A stretch of 48,353 nt of DNA from an uncultured Gammaproteobacteria bacterium (GTDB lineage Bacteria > Pseudomonadota > Gammaproteobacteria > Arenicellales > CALHMG01). Location: positions 1 to 48,353 of the forward strand of contig CALHMG010000293.1 in NCBI GenBank assembly GCA_938034705.1, in the 5' to 3' direction. The position numbers were made by a program, and so were the translations under genes. The notes under the pieces are model-generated. The model was not told the origin of the DNA, did not search any database, and worked only from the letters and a program-made list of their open reading frames with translations. Within the stretch, counting starts at the first letter, position 1. Every line of letters starts with the position of its first letter. Positions 16,662-26,142 of this stretch are shown piece after piece.

Positions 16662-18353
16662 TTACAGCTGCAGCAGCGTTGCCGCAAGGCGGCGTTCGGA
16701 GCCTGCCCTTTGCGGCCCGGTTTCGCCAGATTCACCGAAGCGCACCATTTGCGCAAGATCAACCAGCGCAAGACGCCATTGCCGCCGGTCGCCCTCGAGA
16801 CTCATGGCGGTTACAAGGTTTATGGCCTGGGCGACCGCCCGGTACAGTCGCGTCGCAACCTCCCTTGCGAAAAGATCCGTCTCGTCCTGCTGGCACAGAT
16901 CATCCAGCTCATCGACAGCCTCACGCAGTATCTGCTGCGCCCGTTCCGTCTGCGGTGCATCACACTTCGCCAGTTGCTCTGACAGCAGATCGTAAAGTCC
17001 GTTGTGGGCGTGCTGACGCTGCGCGGCTCGAACCACATCAAGAGCAACGATATTGCTGGTGCCTTCCCAGATACTGCCGAGGTGACTGTCACGCACCAGC
17101 CGTGGCTCAATAAACTCTTCAATGTAACCAGAGCCACCGCGCACTTCCATCGCGTCGCCTGTGACTTTGCGTGCGTCACGACACGCACGAAATTTGATAA
17201 GCGGAGTCAGAATTCTCCGCGCAAGCGCAGCCGCCGTGTCGCCACTGTCAGCTCGATGCAACATCTCAGCCGTATAAAAGGACATGGCAAGCGCCTCCTC
17301 ACACGGCAACAGCATCTTCAGCAACTGCCGCTGCATCAAAGGTCGAGCAATCAGCCGATCACCAAACGCGTGGCGAGTCCGGGCGACGTTAATCGATTCA
17401 TGCAGAGAACGTCGCATGAGGCCGGTCGCGCGCACGCCGTTGGACAATCGGGACTGATTCATCATTTCCGCAATCTGGGTAAACCCCTCGCCGGGATTTC
17501 CGATCATCCACGCCCACGCGTTGCCGAGCGTTATTTCCCCGGACGCCATGGACCGTGAACCAAGCTTGTCCTTGAGCCGGACAATCGAATAGCTGTTGTC
17601 GGTGCCATCCGGCTTTACTCTGGGCAACGCAAACAGTCCGATGCCCCCCATTCCGTCGCCAGCGCCTTGTACTCGCGCAAGCACAAGCGCCACATCAGCG
17701 TCGGCGTTGGAGCAAAACCATTTCTCTCCGCTCAACTGCCAGTGATCATCGGCCGGGGACGCCATCGTTGCGGTGGCCGCAACATCCGAACCCGCGTGCC
17801 GTTCCGTCATGAACATCGCACCCTGCCAGAGCTCGTCTATCCGGGTCGACAGCAGGCCAGGCAAAACATGATCAAGAAGCTCGTCGTCCGCGTACCGGCG
17901 CACCGTCCTGGTCAGGGAATCTGTCATGCTGACGGGGCACATCAGTCCAAACTCACTCTGCGTGAACAGATAGGTCAGTGCGTATTTGGCGCTTGGATGA
18001 AGAACATGATCGGCCCCAAACACAGGCTTGTGCGACACCGTCGCCATTGAAAATTCTTCAAAGGCCAGGCGCTCAAGCTCGACATAGGCCGGATGTTTCT
18101 CGATACGCTGGGCATCGTCGCCATGGCGAGTTCGATAGTGAAGTATCGGTGGGTTACGATCTGCCGTCGCGGCAAGTGTGTCGAGTTCGTCTCCCACCAA
18201 AGCACCGAGCTCGCGCAATTTCGGCACCACGAAATGCCGATCCGCCTCGGGCATATAGACGCCTGTAAAATCCTGAAGCGAGGTGTCTTCGTCGTAGTAG
18301 TTCAAAACTATTTCAGCTCGAACGTCGCCGCTGCTCCAGAACGGTTCCGGCAT
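16662..18353 (-). CDS. AidB-like acyl-CoA dehydrogenase
   Basis: About 563 residues. Features include NPPILHYRTRHGDDAQRIE near the N-terminus, the FAD/substrate motif FMTERHAGSDVAATAT, the region KLGSRSMASGEITL, and a C-terminal RGGSGYIEEFIEPRLVRD followed by IWEGTSNIVALDV. Length and order fit the AidB/isovaleryl-CoA-dehydrogenase branch. The start is uncertain. ATG at 18353 overlaps the upstream CoA-transferase by 41 bp, and a TTG at 18305 would leave no overlap. Neither has a strong ribosome site. The open frame further upstream to 18500 lies wholly in the CoA transferase and is not used. Given its operon it probably desaturates the CoA thioester made by the CoA transferase, although AidB proteins can also act in alkylation stress. 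Confidence 0.87.
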   Translation of the reverse strand: MPEPFWSSGDVRAEIVLNYYDEDTSLQDFTGVYMPEADRHFVVPKLRELGALVGDELDTLAATADRNPPILHYRTRHGDDAQRIEKHPAYVELERLAFEEFSMATVSHKPVFGADHVLHPSAKYALTYLFTQSEFGLMCPVSMTDSLTRTVRRYADDELLDHVLPGLLSTRIDELWQGAMFMTERHAGSDVAATATMASPADDHWQLSGEKWFCSNADADVALVLARVQGAGDGMGGIGLFALPRVKPDGTDNSYSIVRLKDKLGSRSMASGEITLGNAWAWMIGNPGEGFTQIAEMMNQSRLSNGVRATGLMRRSLHESINVARTRHAFGDRLIARPLMQRQLLKMLLPCEEALAMSFYTAEMLHRADSGDTAAALARRILTPLIKFRACRDARKVTGDAMEVRGGSGYIEEFIEPRLVRDSHLGSIWEGTSNIVALDVVRAAQRQHAHNGLYDLLSEQLAKCDAPQTERAQQILREAVDELDDLCQQDETDLFAREVATRLYRAVAQAINLVTAMSLEGDRRQWRLALVDLAQMVRFGESGETGPQRAGSERRLAATLLQL

Positions 18354-19557
18354 CAAGCAGCTCATCGATTTCTGTATCGTTAAAACCGGACTCGGCCAGA
18401 ATTTCCCGCGTATGAACGCCAAAGGGTGGTGGCGTTCGACGAATCTCACCGGGCGTTCGACTGAACTTGATCGGCGTACCCGCATTGCGATACCAGCCAA
18501 CCTGCTCGTTCATTTTGCGATGGGTTGTATGCGGGTGCTCCATCATCTCTCCGGTATTCATCACCGGACCCGCGGGCAAACCGGACGCAAGCAGCGTTTC
18601 GCACAGCTCGTGACCGTCGACGTCTTTAAGAAGCTCGACCAGCTTGGCGCGCAGCGCATCCTTGTTCTCGACGCGCAGGGCATTGGTTGCGAATTCTGGC
18701 TGTTGTGCAATTTCCGGCGCGCCCAGCGCACCGCACAGATTTTCAAATGCCCTGTTGTTACCTGCTCCAACGAATATTTCGGTGGTCTTTGTTGGAAATT
18801 TGTCGTAGGGCGCAATGTTCGGATGACCGTTGCCGGTTTGCACGGGCACCTTGCCACTCAGGTGATAGTTGGAAATAAACGGATGCATCAACGACACGGC
18901 GCAGTCGTAGAGTGTCATGTCGATATATTGACCCTTGCCTGACTGCTGACGCTCAATGACAGCCATGAGCAGCGCGATCGCGGTATACAGACCGGTCCCC
19001 ATGTCCACCATCGCCACGCCGAGCCGGGTTGGCCCACCGTCTGGCTCACCGTTAATGCTGAACATGCCCGCCATGGCCTGCACGATGGCGTCATACCCCG
19101 GGAATCCGCCGTAGGGCCCGTCTGACCCGAAGCCGCTGATGCGGGCGTGGATCAGTTTTGGAAACTGTTTTGACAGAACGTCTTCATAGCCGAGACCCCA
19201 CTTTTCCATTGTTCCGGGCTTGTAGTTTTCGAGAAGAATATCGGCATCCTGCAGCATCCTCATCAATACCGCCTTGCCGGCCTCATTACGAAGGTCGAGA
19301 CCCATCGATCGCTTGTTGCGATTGACGCCAATGAAATACGACGCATCATCATCGTGGAACGGCGGGCCCCAGTCACGAACTTCATCACCCATTGGCGGCT
19401 CGATTTTGATGATCTCCGCGCCGTGATCTCCCAGAATCTGCGTGCAGTACGGACCGCCCAGAACTCGGGACAGATCGACAACCTTCAAACCCTTTACCGC
19501 ACCAAATGGTCCCTGACTCGCGTTCGGATTCACATGTGGATCAGACTCGGATGACAT
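18313..19557 (-). CDS. CaiB/BaiF family (class III) CoA transferase
   Basis: The 414-residue protein starts at an ATG and shows the family features: VVDLSRVLGGPYCTQILGD, IIKIEPPMGDEVRDWGPP, ENYKPGTMEKWGLGYE, and VDMGTGLYTAIALL, whose Asp185 matches the catalytic aspartate that forms the acyl-CoA mixed anhydride. A downstream GNNRAFENLCGALG also fits. It activates a carboxylic acid by swapping CoA from another thioester. It is the first gene of the minus-strand operon that runs into the acyl-CoA dehydrogenase, AtuA-family protein and GMC oxidoreductase, so it should supply their CoA substrate. The 111 bp upstream hold no gene. Confidence 0.93.
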   Translation of the reverse strand: MSSESDPHVNPNASQGPFGAVKGLKVVDLSRVLGGPYCTQILGDHGAEIIKIEPPMGDEVRDWGPPFHDDDASYFIGVNRNKRSMGLDLRNEAGKAVLMRMLQDADILLENYKPGTMEKWGLGYEDVLSKQFPKLIHARISGFGSDGPYGGFPGYDAIVQAMAGMFSINGEPDGGPTRLGVAMVDMGTGLYTAIALLMAVIERQQSGKGQYIDMTLYDCAVSLMHPFISNYHLSGKVPVQTGNGHPNIAPYDKFPTKTTEIFVGAGNNRAFENLCGALGAPEIAQQPEFATNALRVENKDALRAKLVELLKDVDGHELCETLLASGLPAGPVMNTGEMMEHPHTTHRKMNEQVGWYRNAGTPIKFSRTPGEIRRTPPPFGVHTREILAESGFNDTEIDELLDAGTVLEQRRRSS

Positions 19558-19668
19558 ATTGACTCACTCAACTTAAAAGACTGCGTGAGCAGAATTCTAC
19601 CGAGTCACTGTCGCAATAGCAGCCTCGTGCTGCGCAGCGACTGCTCGGCTGGAGAGAGCAATCCGGAA

Positions 19669-20316
19669 CTAGCGCTTGATCTTCTTCACCGACCGCCATG
19701 AACGGCGCTGTGACCCAACGTAAGCGTTGCTGGAGCCGATCTCGAAGTCGTAGTAGCGCGACAGGTTGGCCAACGGAAAAGGCCTCGGGCGTCGGTTGTC
19801 GAAGACCCAGTCATGCCCTGCCTCGTCGGTAACAACCGTGACGACGTGTTCGCGTGGAAACACCGGCGCAAGGACATTTCGAAACCGGCTGCTGAATCCA
19901 AGCTCCCGAAGCTTCGACTGCACCATTCGCGAGTAAGTCATACAGTTGCCCACCACGATGCCATCGATGTTAGTGATCGGAGGCCACACCATCGGCCGAT
20001 CGTTGCTGTAGATAAAATTGCGCTTTACGGCACGCGAGACCTGCATGAATACCAACGGGACACGACGCGACGCCGCCGAAACAACCTGGTTATTCGAGTC
20101 GCTATCAGTGGTGAAGTTAGCCGGAGTCTCCGGGGAAGACGCAGAAAAATTCGAATGAGTTGCGTTGCCCGAACAGCCACCGAGAGTGACCAACAGGATC
20201 GAAATCATCATTAAGACGATGGCCGACCGAACCGCAGACCGGGCATCTGCCGGCCCGAGCGTGGAGGTTTTTACTGAGGTGCTGGTCATCATCAATATTG
20301 TCAGGCAAGACGACAT
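19669..20316 (-). CDS. Transglutaminase-like (Cys-His-Asp) putative lipoprotein
   Basis: Up to 215 residues. A hydrophobic helix ends in LLVTLGGC, a plausible lipobox, so the mature protein would be a periplasmic lipoprotein. The start is uncertain: ATG at 20316 or the ATG pair near 20292. Neither has a clear ribosome site, and a shorter start just before the hydrophobic stretch would lack the positive N-terminus. The body shows a Cys-His-Asp pattern: VVGNCMTYSRMVQSKLRELG, then REHVVTVVTDEAGHDWVFDN. This order matches the transglutaminase-like peptidase fold, to which the BTLCP/LapG group also belongs. Catalysis and target are unknown. It is divergent from the glycerate kinase and stands alone as a transcription unit. 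Confidence 0.7.
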   Translation of the reverse strand: MSSCLTILMMTSTSVKTSTLGPADARSAVRSAIVLMMISILLVTLGGCSGNATHSNFSASSPETPANFTTDSDSNNQVVSAASRRVPLVFMQVSRAVKRNFIYSNDRPMVWPPITNIDGIVVGNCMTYSRMVQSKLRELGFSSRFRNVLAPVFPREHVVTVVTDEAGHDWVFDNRRPRPFPLANLSRYYDFEIGSSNAYVGSQRRSWRSVKKIKR

Positions 20317-20383
20317 CAGCCGGACACAAGTACTACCAGCCGACGCTTCTCCAGGGGATTTGTTGATTTATCCTTCACGGGAA

Positions 20384-20412
20384 TTAGCCTTGCGTGAAGC
20401 GGGCAGTATACT
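20384..20412 (+). promoter_or_regulatory. Sigma-70-like promoter candidate for the glycerate kinase gene
   Basis: TATACT at 20407-20412 matches the -10 consensus in five of six positions. It is preceded 17 bp upstream by TTAGCC, a poor -35. The predicted start would leave about 30 bases of leader. The pattern is visible but weak. Confidence 0.35.
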
Positions 20413-20449
20413 TGAAGCCTCGAACCATCGATGACTCACACCGCCTGTT

Positions 20450-21724
20450 ATGGAATCCACCCACGAAAAATTTCTGACCGAACTGTTTGACGCTGCGGTC
20501 GGCGCCTGCACGCCCGCCAGGTGCATGACGGGCGTCGTACCGAACCCAGGGAACGGAAAAACCATTGTGCTCGGCGCCGGTAAGGCGGCCGCGAGCATGG
20601 CGCTTGAACTCGAGCACCAGTTTGCCAAACCACCAACCGGTCTTGTGGTCACGCGTTATGAACACGGCGCACCGTGCCGGCATATCGAAGTTATAGAGGC
20701 CAGCCATCCGGTACCGGACGATGCCGGCCGCAAAGCCGCCGCCCGGATGCTTGAGATGGTCGACGGTCTCAACGAAGAAGACCTTGTGATCTGTCTCATA
20801 TCAGGCGGCGCGTCTGCACTGCTGACGGCACCGGCACCCGGTCTGTCGCTGGACGACAAACAGAACATGAACAAGGCGTTATTGAAAAGCGGCGCCAACA
20901 TCACAGAGATGAACTGTGTTCGAAAACATCTGTCGGCGATAAAGGGCGGAAGACTCGCGGCGGCCGCCTACCCTGCTCGTGTTGTGACCCTGTGTATTTC
21001 AGACGTGCCTGGAGACGACCCGGCCGTCATCGGATCCGGGCCAACCGTGCCTGACGCAACAAGCTATGCCGATGCGCTGGCGGTACTGGAAAAATACGCC
21101 ATCGACGAGCCCATGGCCGCGGTGGAACATCTGAAGCGCGGCGCCGCGGGTGAGATAGCCGAGACTCCCAAGCCGGGTGACCCGCTACTGGCAAACAGCG
21201 ACCTGAAACTGGTGGCGCGACCTCAAGCCTCGCTGGAGGCTGCTGCCAAACTCGCTCAAGAGCGTGGTTACACGCCACTGATCCTCGGCGACGCGATTGA
21301 AGGAGAAGCCCGTGATGTCGCAATGGTCCACGCCGGCATCGCGAATCAGGTTATCCGCCATCAACAGCCGGTGAAGGCGCCCTGTGTGATTTTGTCTGGC
21401 GGTGAAACCACGGTGACCGTGAGGGGCACCGGTCGGGGCGGTCGAAACGCCGAGTTCCTGCTCGCCCTGGCCCTGGCACTTGATGGCAACCCCCGAGTAC
21501 ACGCTATCGCCTGTGACACCGATGGAATTGACGGATCTGAAGACAACGCCGGGGCATTGTTGACGCCGGACACAATGACGATCGCAAGACAACACGGTGC
21601 TGACCCTAAAGCCTGTCTTGCCAACAACGATGGTTACAGTTTTTTCGAGGCGGCCAACGCCCTTCTGAAGACGGGCCCCACGCTAACCAACGTCAACGAC
21701 TTCAGAGCCATCATCATCGACTGA
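20450..21724 (+). CDS. Glycerate 2-kinase (DUF4147/MOFRL type)
   Basis: The 424-residue protein has the class II glycerate kinase motifs: LGAGKAAASMALELE, LISGGASALLTAPAPGLS, ITEMNCVRKHLSAIKGGRLA, CISDVPGDDPAVIGSGPT, and LSGGETTVTVRGTGRGGRNAE with CDTDGIDGSEDNAG. It phosphorylates D-glycerate to 2-phosphoglycerate with ATP, as in glyoxylate and hydroxypyruvate assimilation or sugar acid breakdown. No glyoxylate carboligase, tartronate semialdehyde reductase or serine-cycle gene is next to it, so its feeding pathway is not visible. The start has little Shine-Dalgarno support, but the N-terminus matches the family well. Confidence 0.93.
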   Translation: MESTHEKFLTELFDAAVGACTPARCMTGVVPNPGNGKTIVLGAGKAAASMALELEHQFAKPPTGLVVTRYEHGAPCRHIEVIEASHPVPDDAGRKAAARMLEMVDGLNEEDLVICLISGGASALLTAPAPGLSLDDKQNMNKALLKSGANITEMNCVRKHLSAIKGGRLAAAAYPARVVTLCISDVPGDDPAVIGSGPTVPDATSYADALAVLEKYAIDEPMAAVEHLKRGAAGEIAETPKPGDPLLANSDLKLVARPQASLEAAAKLAQERGYTPLILGDAIEGEARDVAMVHAGIANQVIRHQQPVKAPCVILSGGETTVTVRGTGRGGRNAEFLLALALALDGNPRVHAIACDTDGIDGSEDNAGALLTPDTMTIARQHGADPKACLANNDGYSFFEAANALLKTGPTLTNVNDFRAIIID

Positions 21725-21779
21725 TCGCGAGTAACCGCACCGGATCAGGAATCGATTTGGACAGCAAAGACCCGAAGAA

Positions 21780-22511
21780 CTAGAAACTGTACTCGTACAG
21801 TTCGACGTCACGTGCGTAACGTTCGGCTACCACCTGAATCATGTCATCGTCAAAATGCTGACGGTGTGATTCAACGTGATCGATGACCTGATTGGGAGAC
21901 TTCGACTTGCCGAATCGGGTGTTAAGACTGGGCAACTCGATCGGCGGCAGGCCGATGATTTCTATTATTCGGTCAAAATCCTGCTGAAGGCTTTCGATTC
22001 GACCAATGTGGACCTGAACATTCGATGGCAGGTTGTCGGGCAACTCAAGGATCAGGTGCTGGGAAATCCAGTGCCGATCGCCGAAGACATCGCCTCCACC
22101 CTTGGCCCAGCGCACGTAATCGAGAAAGTCCTTGAAAGACATCCCCGCCTCAAGGCCGGGATAGTACTGAAGAATATGCTTGTGGACTTCCGGATCATCA
22201 ATCGCGATCTTGTTGGTATAGGTCGACCGAATCCGGGACCAGGGGTTGCGCACAAACGAAAAAGCCGTATACGTCTCGTCAATGATGCCATCGTCATACA
22301 GCCGCGCCAGCGGCAGTCGATGCATCTCGGTTTCGAAATCCTGCTGGCGTAAAGCAGCCAGAATCGAACGTGAGGCAACCTTGGGAACGGTTGCGTAGAC
22401 AAACTTGTGCTCGTGGCAAACGATTTTTTCAGTGTTGAGGCGACTTCGGTTGAACTCCCCGCGGATCCTCGGATCGGGGTATGTTCTTAACTGTTCACTT
22501 GCACCCGTCAC
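21780..22511 (-). CDS. Sulfotransferase family protein
   Basis: 243 residues with a GTG start 7 bp after AGAGGAAA. The cofactor 5'-phosphosulfate loop is TVPKVASRSI (residues about 42-50) and the 3'-phosphate site is FVRNPWSRIRSTYTN (about 87-100). Both fit PAPS-dependent Sulfotransfer_2 enzymes that modify carbohydrates in the envelope or exterior. The acceptor cannot be predicted. Immediate neighbours are the convergent glycerate kinase and an acyl-CoA dehydrogenase 87 bp upstream on the same strand, neither connected with sulfation. The surface glycan genes at 32149-39123 are about 10 kb away. Confidence 0.88.
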   Translation of the reverse strand: MTGASEQLRTYPDPRIRGEFNRSRLNTEKIVCHEHKFVYATVPKVASRSILAALRQQDFETEMHRLPLARLYDDGIIDETYTAFSFVRNPWSRIRSTYTNKIAIDDPEVHKHILQYYPGLEAGMSFKDFLDYVRWAKGGGDVFGDRHWISQHLILELPDNLPSNVQVHIGRIESLQQDFDRIIEIIGLPPIELPSLNTRFGKSKSPNQVIDHVESHRQHFDDDMIQVVAERYARDVELYEYSF

Positions 22512-22598
22512 CGATATTTCCTCTGGATTTTCTACTGACTGTTGCCGACTGAGTTCTGTCGACAGGATAACTCTAGCTGTGAGTTTAAACCCGGCGGA

Positions 22599-23891
22599 CT
22601 AGCTCATGAATCTCGGCCGACCGTCGAATCCACCATCCGTTGAGGGCATGACGTCGGCCGTGCCGCCGGTTTCGCTTGGCGTTTCATCATAACCGCTCAG
22701 TTCGAGTCGCGCGATCTGATTGCGATGAACCTCGTCGGGACCATCCGCCAGCCGCAAATAGCGCGCCGTCGCCCAGGTTTTGGCCAGACCGTAGTCGCCG
22801 GTGACGCCCGCGCCGCCAAATGCCTGAATCGCCCAGTCAAGGACCTGACACGCCATATTGGGAGCCGCAACCTTGATCATGGCGATCTCCTTGCGCGCCA
22901 CCTTGTTACCCACGGTGTCCATCATACTGGCGGCATTCAGGGTCAGCAACCGAGCCTGGTCGATCAGAATTCTTGATTCCGCAATTCGTTCGCGAGTGAC
23001 CGTACGGGTCGAGATGGCCGCACCAAAGGTCTCGCGGTTCAAGGTACGCCGGCACATTCGCTCGAGCGCCCGTTCAGCCATACCGATAAGTCGCATGCAG
23101 TGATGGATTCGGCCTGGCCCAAGTCGACCCTGGGCGATCTCAAAGCCACGCCCTTCTCCAAGAATCATGTTTGAGGCCGGGACTCGCACGTCCTTGAACT
23201 CAACCTCGGCGTGTCCGTGGGGCGCGTCGTCGAAACCGAACACCGGCAACATGCGCTTGACGGTGACGCCGGGCGTGTCCATGGGCACCAGGATCTGGGA
23301 CTGCTGTTTGTAGCGACTTGCATTATCCGGGTCGCTTTTGCCCATCACGATCATGATTTTACAGCGGGGGTCCATGGCGCCAGACGTCCACCACTTGCGT
23401 CCGTTAATTACGTAGCTGTCACCATCTCGCTCGATGCGCGTAGAAATGTTGGTCGCATCCGAAGAGGCGCGCTCGGGTTCGGTCATCGCAAACGCCGAGC
23501 GTATCTCGCCCGCCAGCAGCGGCGTCAGCCACTGCTCTTTCTGTTCGTCAGTGCCGTATCGCGCCAGCACTTCCATGTTGCCCGTATCCGGTGCCGAGCA
23601 GTTGAAAATTTCTGACGCAAAAGGCGAGCGCCCCATTTCTTCACAAGCGGGCGCGTAGTCAAGATTCGACAAACCGGCGCCGAGATCGCTCTCCGGCAGA
23701 AACAGATTCCAGAGACCCTGGGCTTTCGCTTTCGCTTTGAGTGTTTCGACGTGGGGTATCGGCTGCCAGCGATCGCCATCCGCCAGCTCCTGCATCATCC
23801 GTTCTTCAGCTGGATAGACATTGTCGATCATAAACGCACGAACACCGTCGCGATTTTCACGCGCCTTTGCGCTCAATTCATGCAGGCTCAT
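22599..23891 (-). CDS. Acyl-CoA dehydrogenase, ACAD10/11- or LvaC-like
   Basis: The 430-residue protein shows [58 protein letters not shown] and [18 protein letters not shown], then [19 protein letters not shown] and [36 protein letters not shown]. This pattern is shared with the dehydrogenase part of ACAD10/11 and with LvaC of the levulinate pathway, which convert 4-phospho-acyl-CoA to an enoyl-CoA in those systems. It is divergent from the hydratase/dehydrogenase gene across 103 bp and about 4.5 kb from the APH-fold kinase that would make the phospho substrate. Assignment to the phospho-acyl-CoA function is inferred from neighbours and resemblance, not from a diagnostic residue. Confidence 0.85.
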   Translation of the reverse strand: MSLHELSAKARENRDGVRAFMIDNVYPAEERMMQELADGDRWQPIPHVETLKAKAKAQGLWNLFLPESDLGAGLSNLDYAPACEEMGRSPFASEIFNCSAPDTGNMEVLARYGTDEQKEQWLTPLLAGEIRSAFAMTEPERASSDATNISTRIERDGDSYVINGRKWWTSGAMDPRCKIMIVMGKSDPDNASRYKQQSQILVPMDTPGVTVKRMLPVFGFDDAPHGHAEVEFKDVRVPASNMILGEGRGFEIAQGRLGPGRIHHCMRLIGMAERALERMCRRTLNRETFGAAISTRTVTRERIAESRILIDQARLLTLNAASMMDTVGNKVARKEIAMIKVAAPNMACQVLDWAIQAFGGAGVTGDYGLAKTWATARYLRLADGPDEVHRNQIARLELSGYDETPSETGGTADVMPSTDGGFDGRPRFMS

Positions 23892-23994
23892 AGGGCATCT
23901 CTGGGGGCCGGGTCACAGTACGGACACGATACCAGATCCACCTGTTCCCGCGATAAACTCGTGCCCTTCAGCGCAACCCCGGTAAAGAACATTC

Positions 23995-26133
23995 ATGACC
24001 AACACTGAACAGTGCGTCACCCTGTCGACAGATTCCGAGATCGCGGTGGTCACGGTAAACAACCCACCCGTCAATGCGCTGTCGCAATCTGTTCGCGCCG
24101 GTTTACACGACTGCTTTGCCAGCGCCATGGCCAACAACGACGTCAAAGCCATCGTGCTGCACTGTGAAGGACGAACTTTCATGGCCGGAGCCGACATCAA
24201 GGAGTTCGGCAAACCTCCGATGGACCCGGCATTGACCGAGGTGATTTCGTTTATCGAAGCCAGCGCCAAGCCGGTGGTGGCCGCAATACACGGCACCGCG
24301 CTCGGTGGCGGTTTTGAAACCGCGCTGGGGTGTCACTACCGTATTGCCAATACCCGCGCGAAAGTCGGGCTGCCGGAAGTCATGCTCGGGATACTGCCCG
24401 GCGCCGGCGGCACCCAGCGCGTGCCAAGACTGGTGGGCGTCGAGAAAGCACTCGACATGATGATTTCGGGCAAACCCGTTAACGCATCGAACGCACTGGA
24501 TCAGGGCCTGATCGACGAGATCGTCGACACGCAGGATCTGGAGGACCTGAAACAGGCGGCGATCGCGGCCGCCCGACGGCTCGTGTCTGATGCACCTCCT
24601 CGCCGAATCAGCGAACTTGAGACACCACAGGCTCCGTCCGCGGACTTCTTCGCGAACTATCGTGCGTCAATCGCAAAAAGGACCCGTGGACTTTTTTCAC
24701 CCGAGCGTATTGTCCAGAGCGTTGAAAATTCTGTGACGTTGCCGTTTGCCGAGGGCATGAAGGCCGAGCGAGAACTGTTCACACAGTGCGTCACCTCACC
24801 ACAGTCCGCCGGATTGCGGCATACCTTTTTTGCCAGCCGGGAAGTCAACAAGGTCCCGTGGGTCAATCGCGATACGCCACGACGACCCGTCGACCGAGTC
24901 GGCATCGTTGGCGCCGGCACGATGGGCGGTGGTATCGCAATGAACTTTGCGAACGCCGGCATTCCGGTCACGATCGTGGAAACAACAGCTGAGGCGCTGG
25001 ACCGTGGGCTTGCAACGTGCCGCTCAAACTACGAGGCCAGCGCAAACAAAGGCCGAATCACGCAAGCCGACGTTGACCAGCGCATGGGTCTTCTGCACGG
25101 CTCGACGGATTTAGACGAACTCTCGGACGCCGATCTCATCATCGAAGCCGTATTCGAGAACATGGACGTCAAAAAACAGGTATTCCGTGAGCTTGACCGT
25201 ATCTGCAAACCAGGAGCGATTCTTGCGACCAACACGTCCACTCTTGATGTAGACGAAATCGCCGCAAGCACGAATCGACCGGTCGATGTACTCGGTCTGC
25301 ATTTTTTCAGCCCGGCCAACGTCATGCGTTTGCTTGAAATCGTGCGGGGCGAAAAAACTGCCGACGACGCGCTGGCTACCTGCATGGATGTCTCCCGAAA
25401 AATTGGCAAGACCGGGGTTGTGTCCGGCGTGTGCTTTGGGTTCATCGGCAATCGTATGCTCGAACCCTACCTGCGCGAATCAAACATGATGCTCCTTGAA
25501 GGAGTCTCTCCTGACGTCATCGACAAATCTGTCTATGATTTTGGATTCGCGATGGGGCCCAACGCGATGGGTGACCTTGCCGGACTCGACGTGCCGTATA
25601 AAATTCGCGAGGGGCTGCGGGCCACCGGACAGCTGAACAACGATGCCCGCTACGGACGTGCCGTTGATGCACTCGTCGAACTTGGCCGCTTTGGCCAGAA
25701 AACCGGGAGCGGAATCTACCGATACGAGCCAGGATCCCGAACGCCACACCTGGATGAGACGGCAGCCGCTGTGTTTGCCCAGGAAGCGTCCAGGCTCGAC
25801 GTGGCGCCTCGATCCGGCACCGAAGAAGAAATTTTTCAGCGTCTGATTTTTTCGCTGATTAACGAAGGAGCGCGGGTTCTCGAAGAAGGCATTGCGCTTC
25901 GCCCCGCTGACATCGACACGGTCTACGTCAGCGGTTATGGTTTTCCCGCCTATCGTGGCGGGCCGATGTTTTATGCGGACCAGATCGGTCTTCCATTGAT
26001 TCGAGATACGCTGAAGCAATTTGCGTCGGACCTTGGCAACGAATTTGGGTACTGGGATGTAGCGCCTCTGCTGGACCAGCTAGCCAACACAAACACAACA
26101 TTCAGCGAATGGTCTTCCAGTCGCAACGGTTAA
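23995..26133 (+). CDS. Enoyl-CoA hydratase / 3-hydroxyacyl-CoA dehydrogenase fusion (FadJ/FadB-like)
   Basis: 712 residues. The N-terminal crotonase domain (about 1-190) has [35 protein letters not shown] and [21 protein letters not shown]. From about 300 there is an NAD-binding fold with [21 protein letters not shown], then [20 protein letters not shown] with the catalytic His, and C-terminal 3-hydroxyacyl-CoA dehydrogenase modules ([15 protein letters not shown]). It carries out the hydration and NAD-dependent oxidation of a beta-oxidation turn, giving 3-ketoacyl-CoA. No thiolase is found in the window. It would take the enoyl-CoA from the divergent acyl-CoA dehydrogenase. The histidine phosphatase follows within 9 bp. 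Confidence 0.93.
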   Translation: MTNTEQCVTLSTDSEIAVVTVNNPPVNALSQSVRAGLHDCFASAMANNDVKAIVLHCEGRTFMAGADIKEFGKPPMDPALTEVISFIEASAKPVVAAIHGTALGGGFETALGCHYRIANTRAKVGLPEVMLGILPGAGGTQRVPRLVGVEKALDMMISGKPVNASNALDQGLIDEIVDTQDLEDLKQAAIAAARRLVSDAPPRRISELETPQAPSADFFANYRASIAKRTRGLFSPERIVQSVENSVTLPFAEGMKAERELFTQCVTSPQSAGLRHTFFASREVNKVPWVNRDTPRRPVDRVGIVGAGTMGGGIAMNFANAGIPVTIVETTAEALDRGLATCRSNYEASANKGRITQADVDQRMGLLHGSTDLDELSDADLIIEAVFENMDVKKQVFRELDRICKPGAILATNTSTLDVDEIAASTNRPVDVLGLHFFSPANVMRLLEIVRGEKTADDALATCMDVSRKIGKTGVVSGVCFGFIGNRMLEPYLRESNMMLLEGVSPDVIDKSVYDFGFAMGPNAMGDLAGLDVPYKIREGLRATGQLNNDARYGRAVDALVELGRFGQKTGSGIYRYEPGSRTPHLDETAAAVFAQEASRLDVAPRSGTEEEIFQRLIFSLINEGARVLEEGIALRPADIDTVYVSGYGFPAYRGGPMFYADQIGLPLIRDTLKQFASDLGNEFGYWDVAPLLDQLANTNTTFSEWSSSRNG

Positions 26134-26142
26134 GGAATGCCC

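Noticed and set aside
16604..16771. N-terminal extension of the AtuA-family frame
   Set aside because: The extension overlaps the acyl-CoA dehydrogenase end, is rich in Arg and Cys, and a GTG with a good ribosome site starts at 16603.
20117..20434. Small open frames near the lipoprotein start
   Set aside because: They have no domain, and their composition is that of shadows of the lipoprotein signal and the divergent promoter region.
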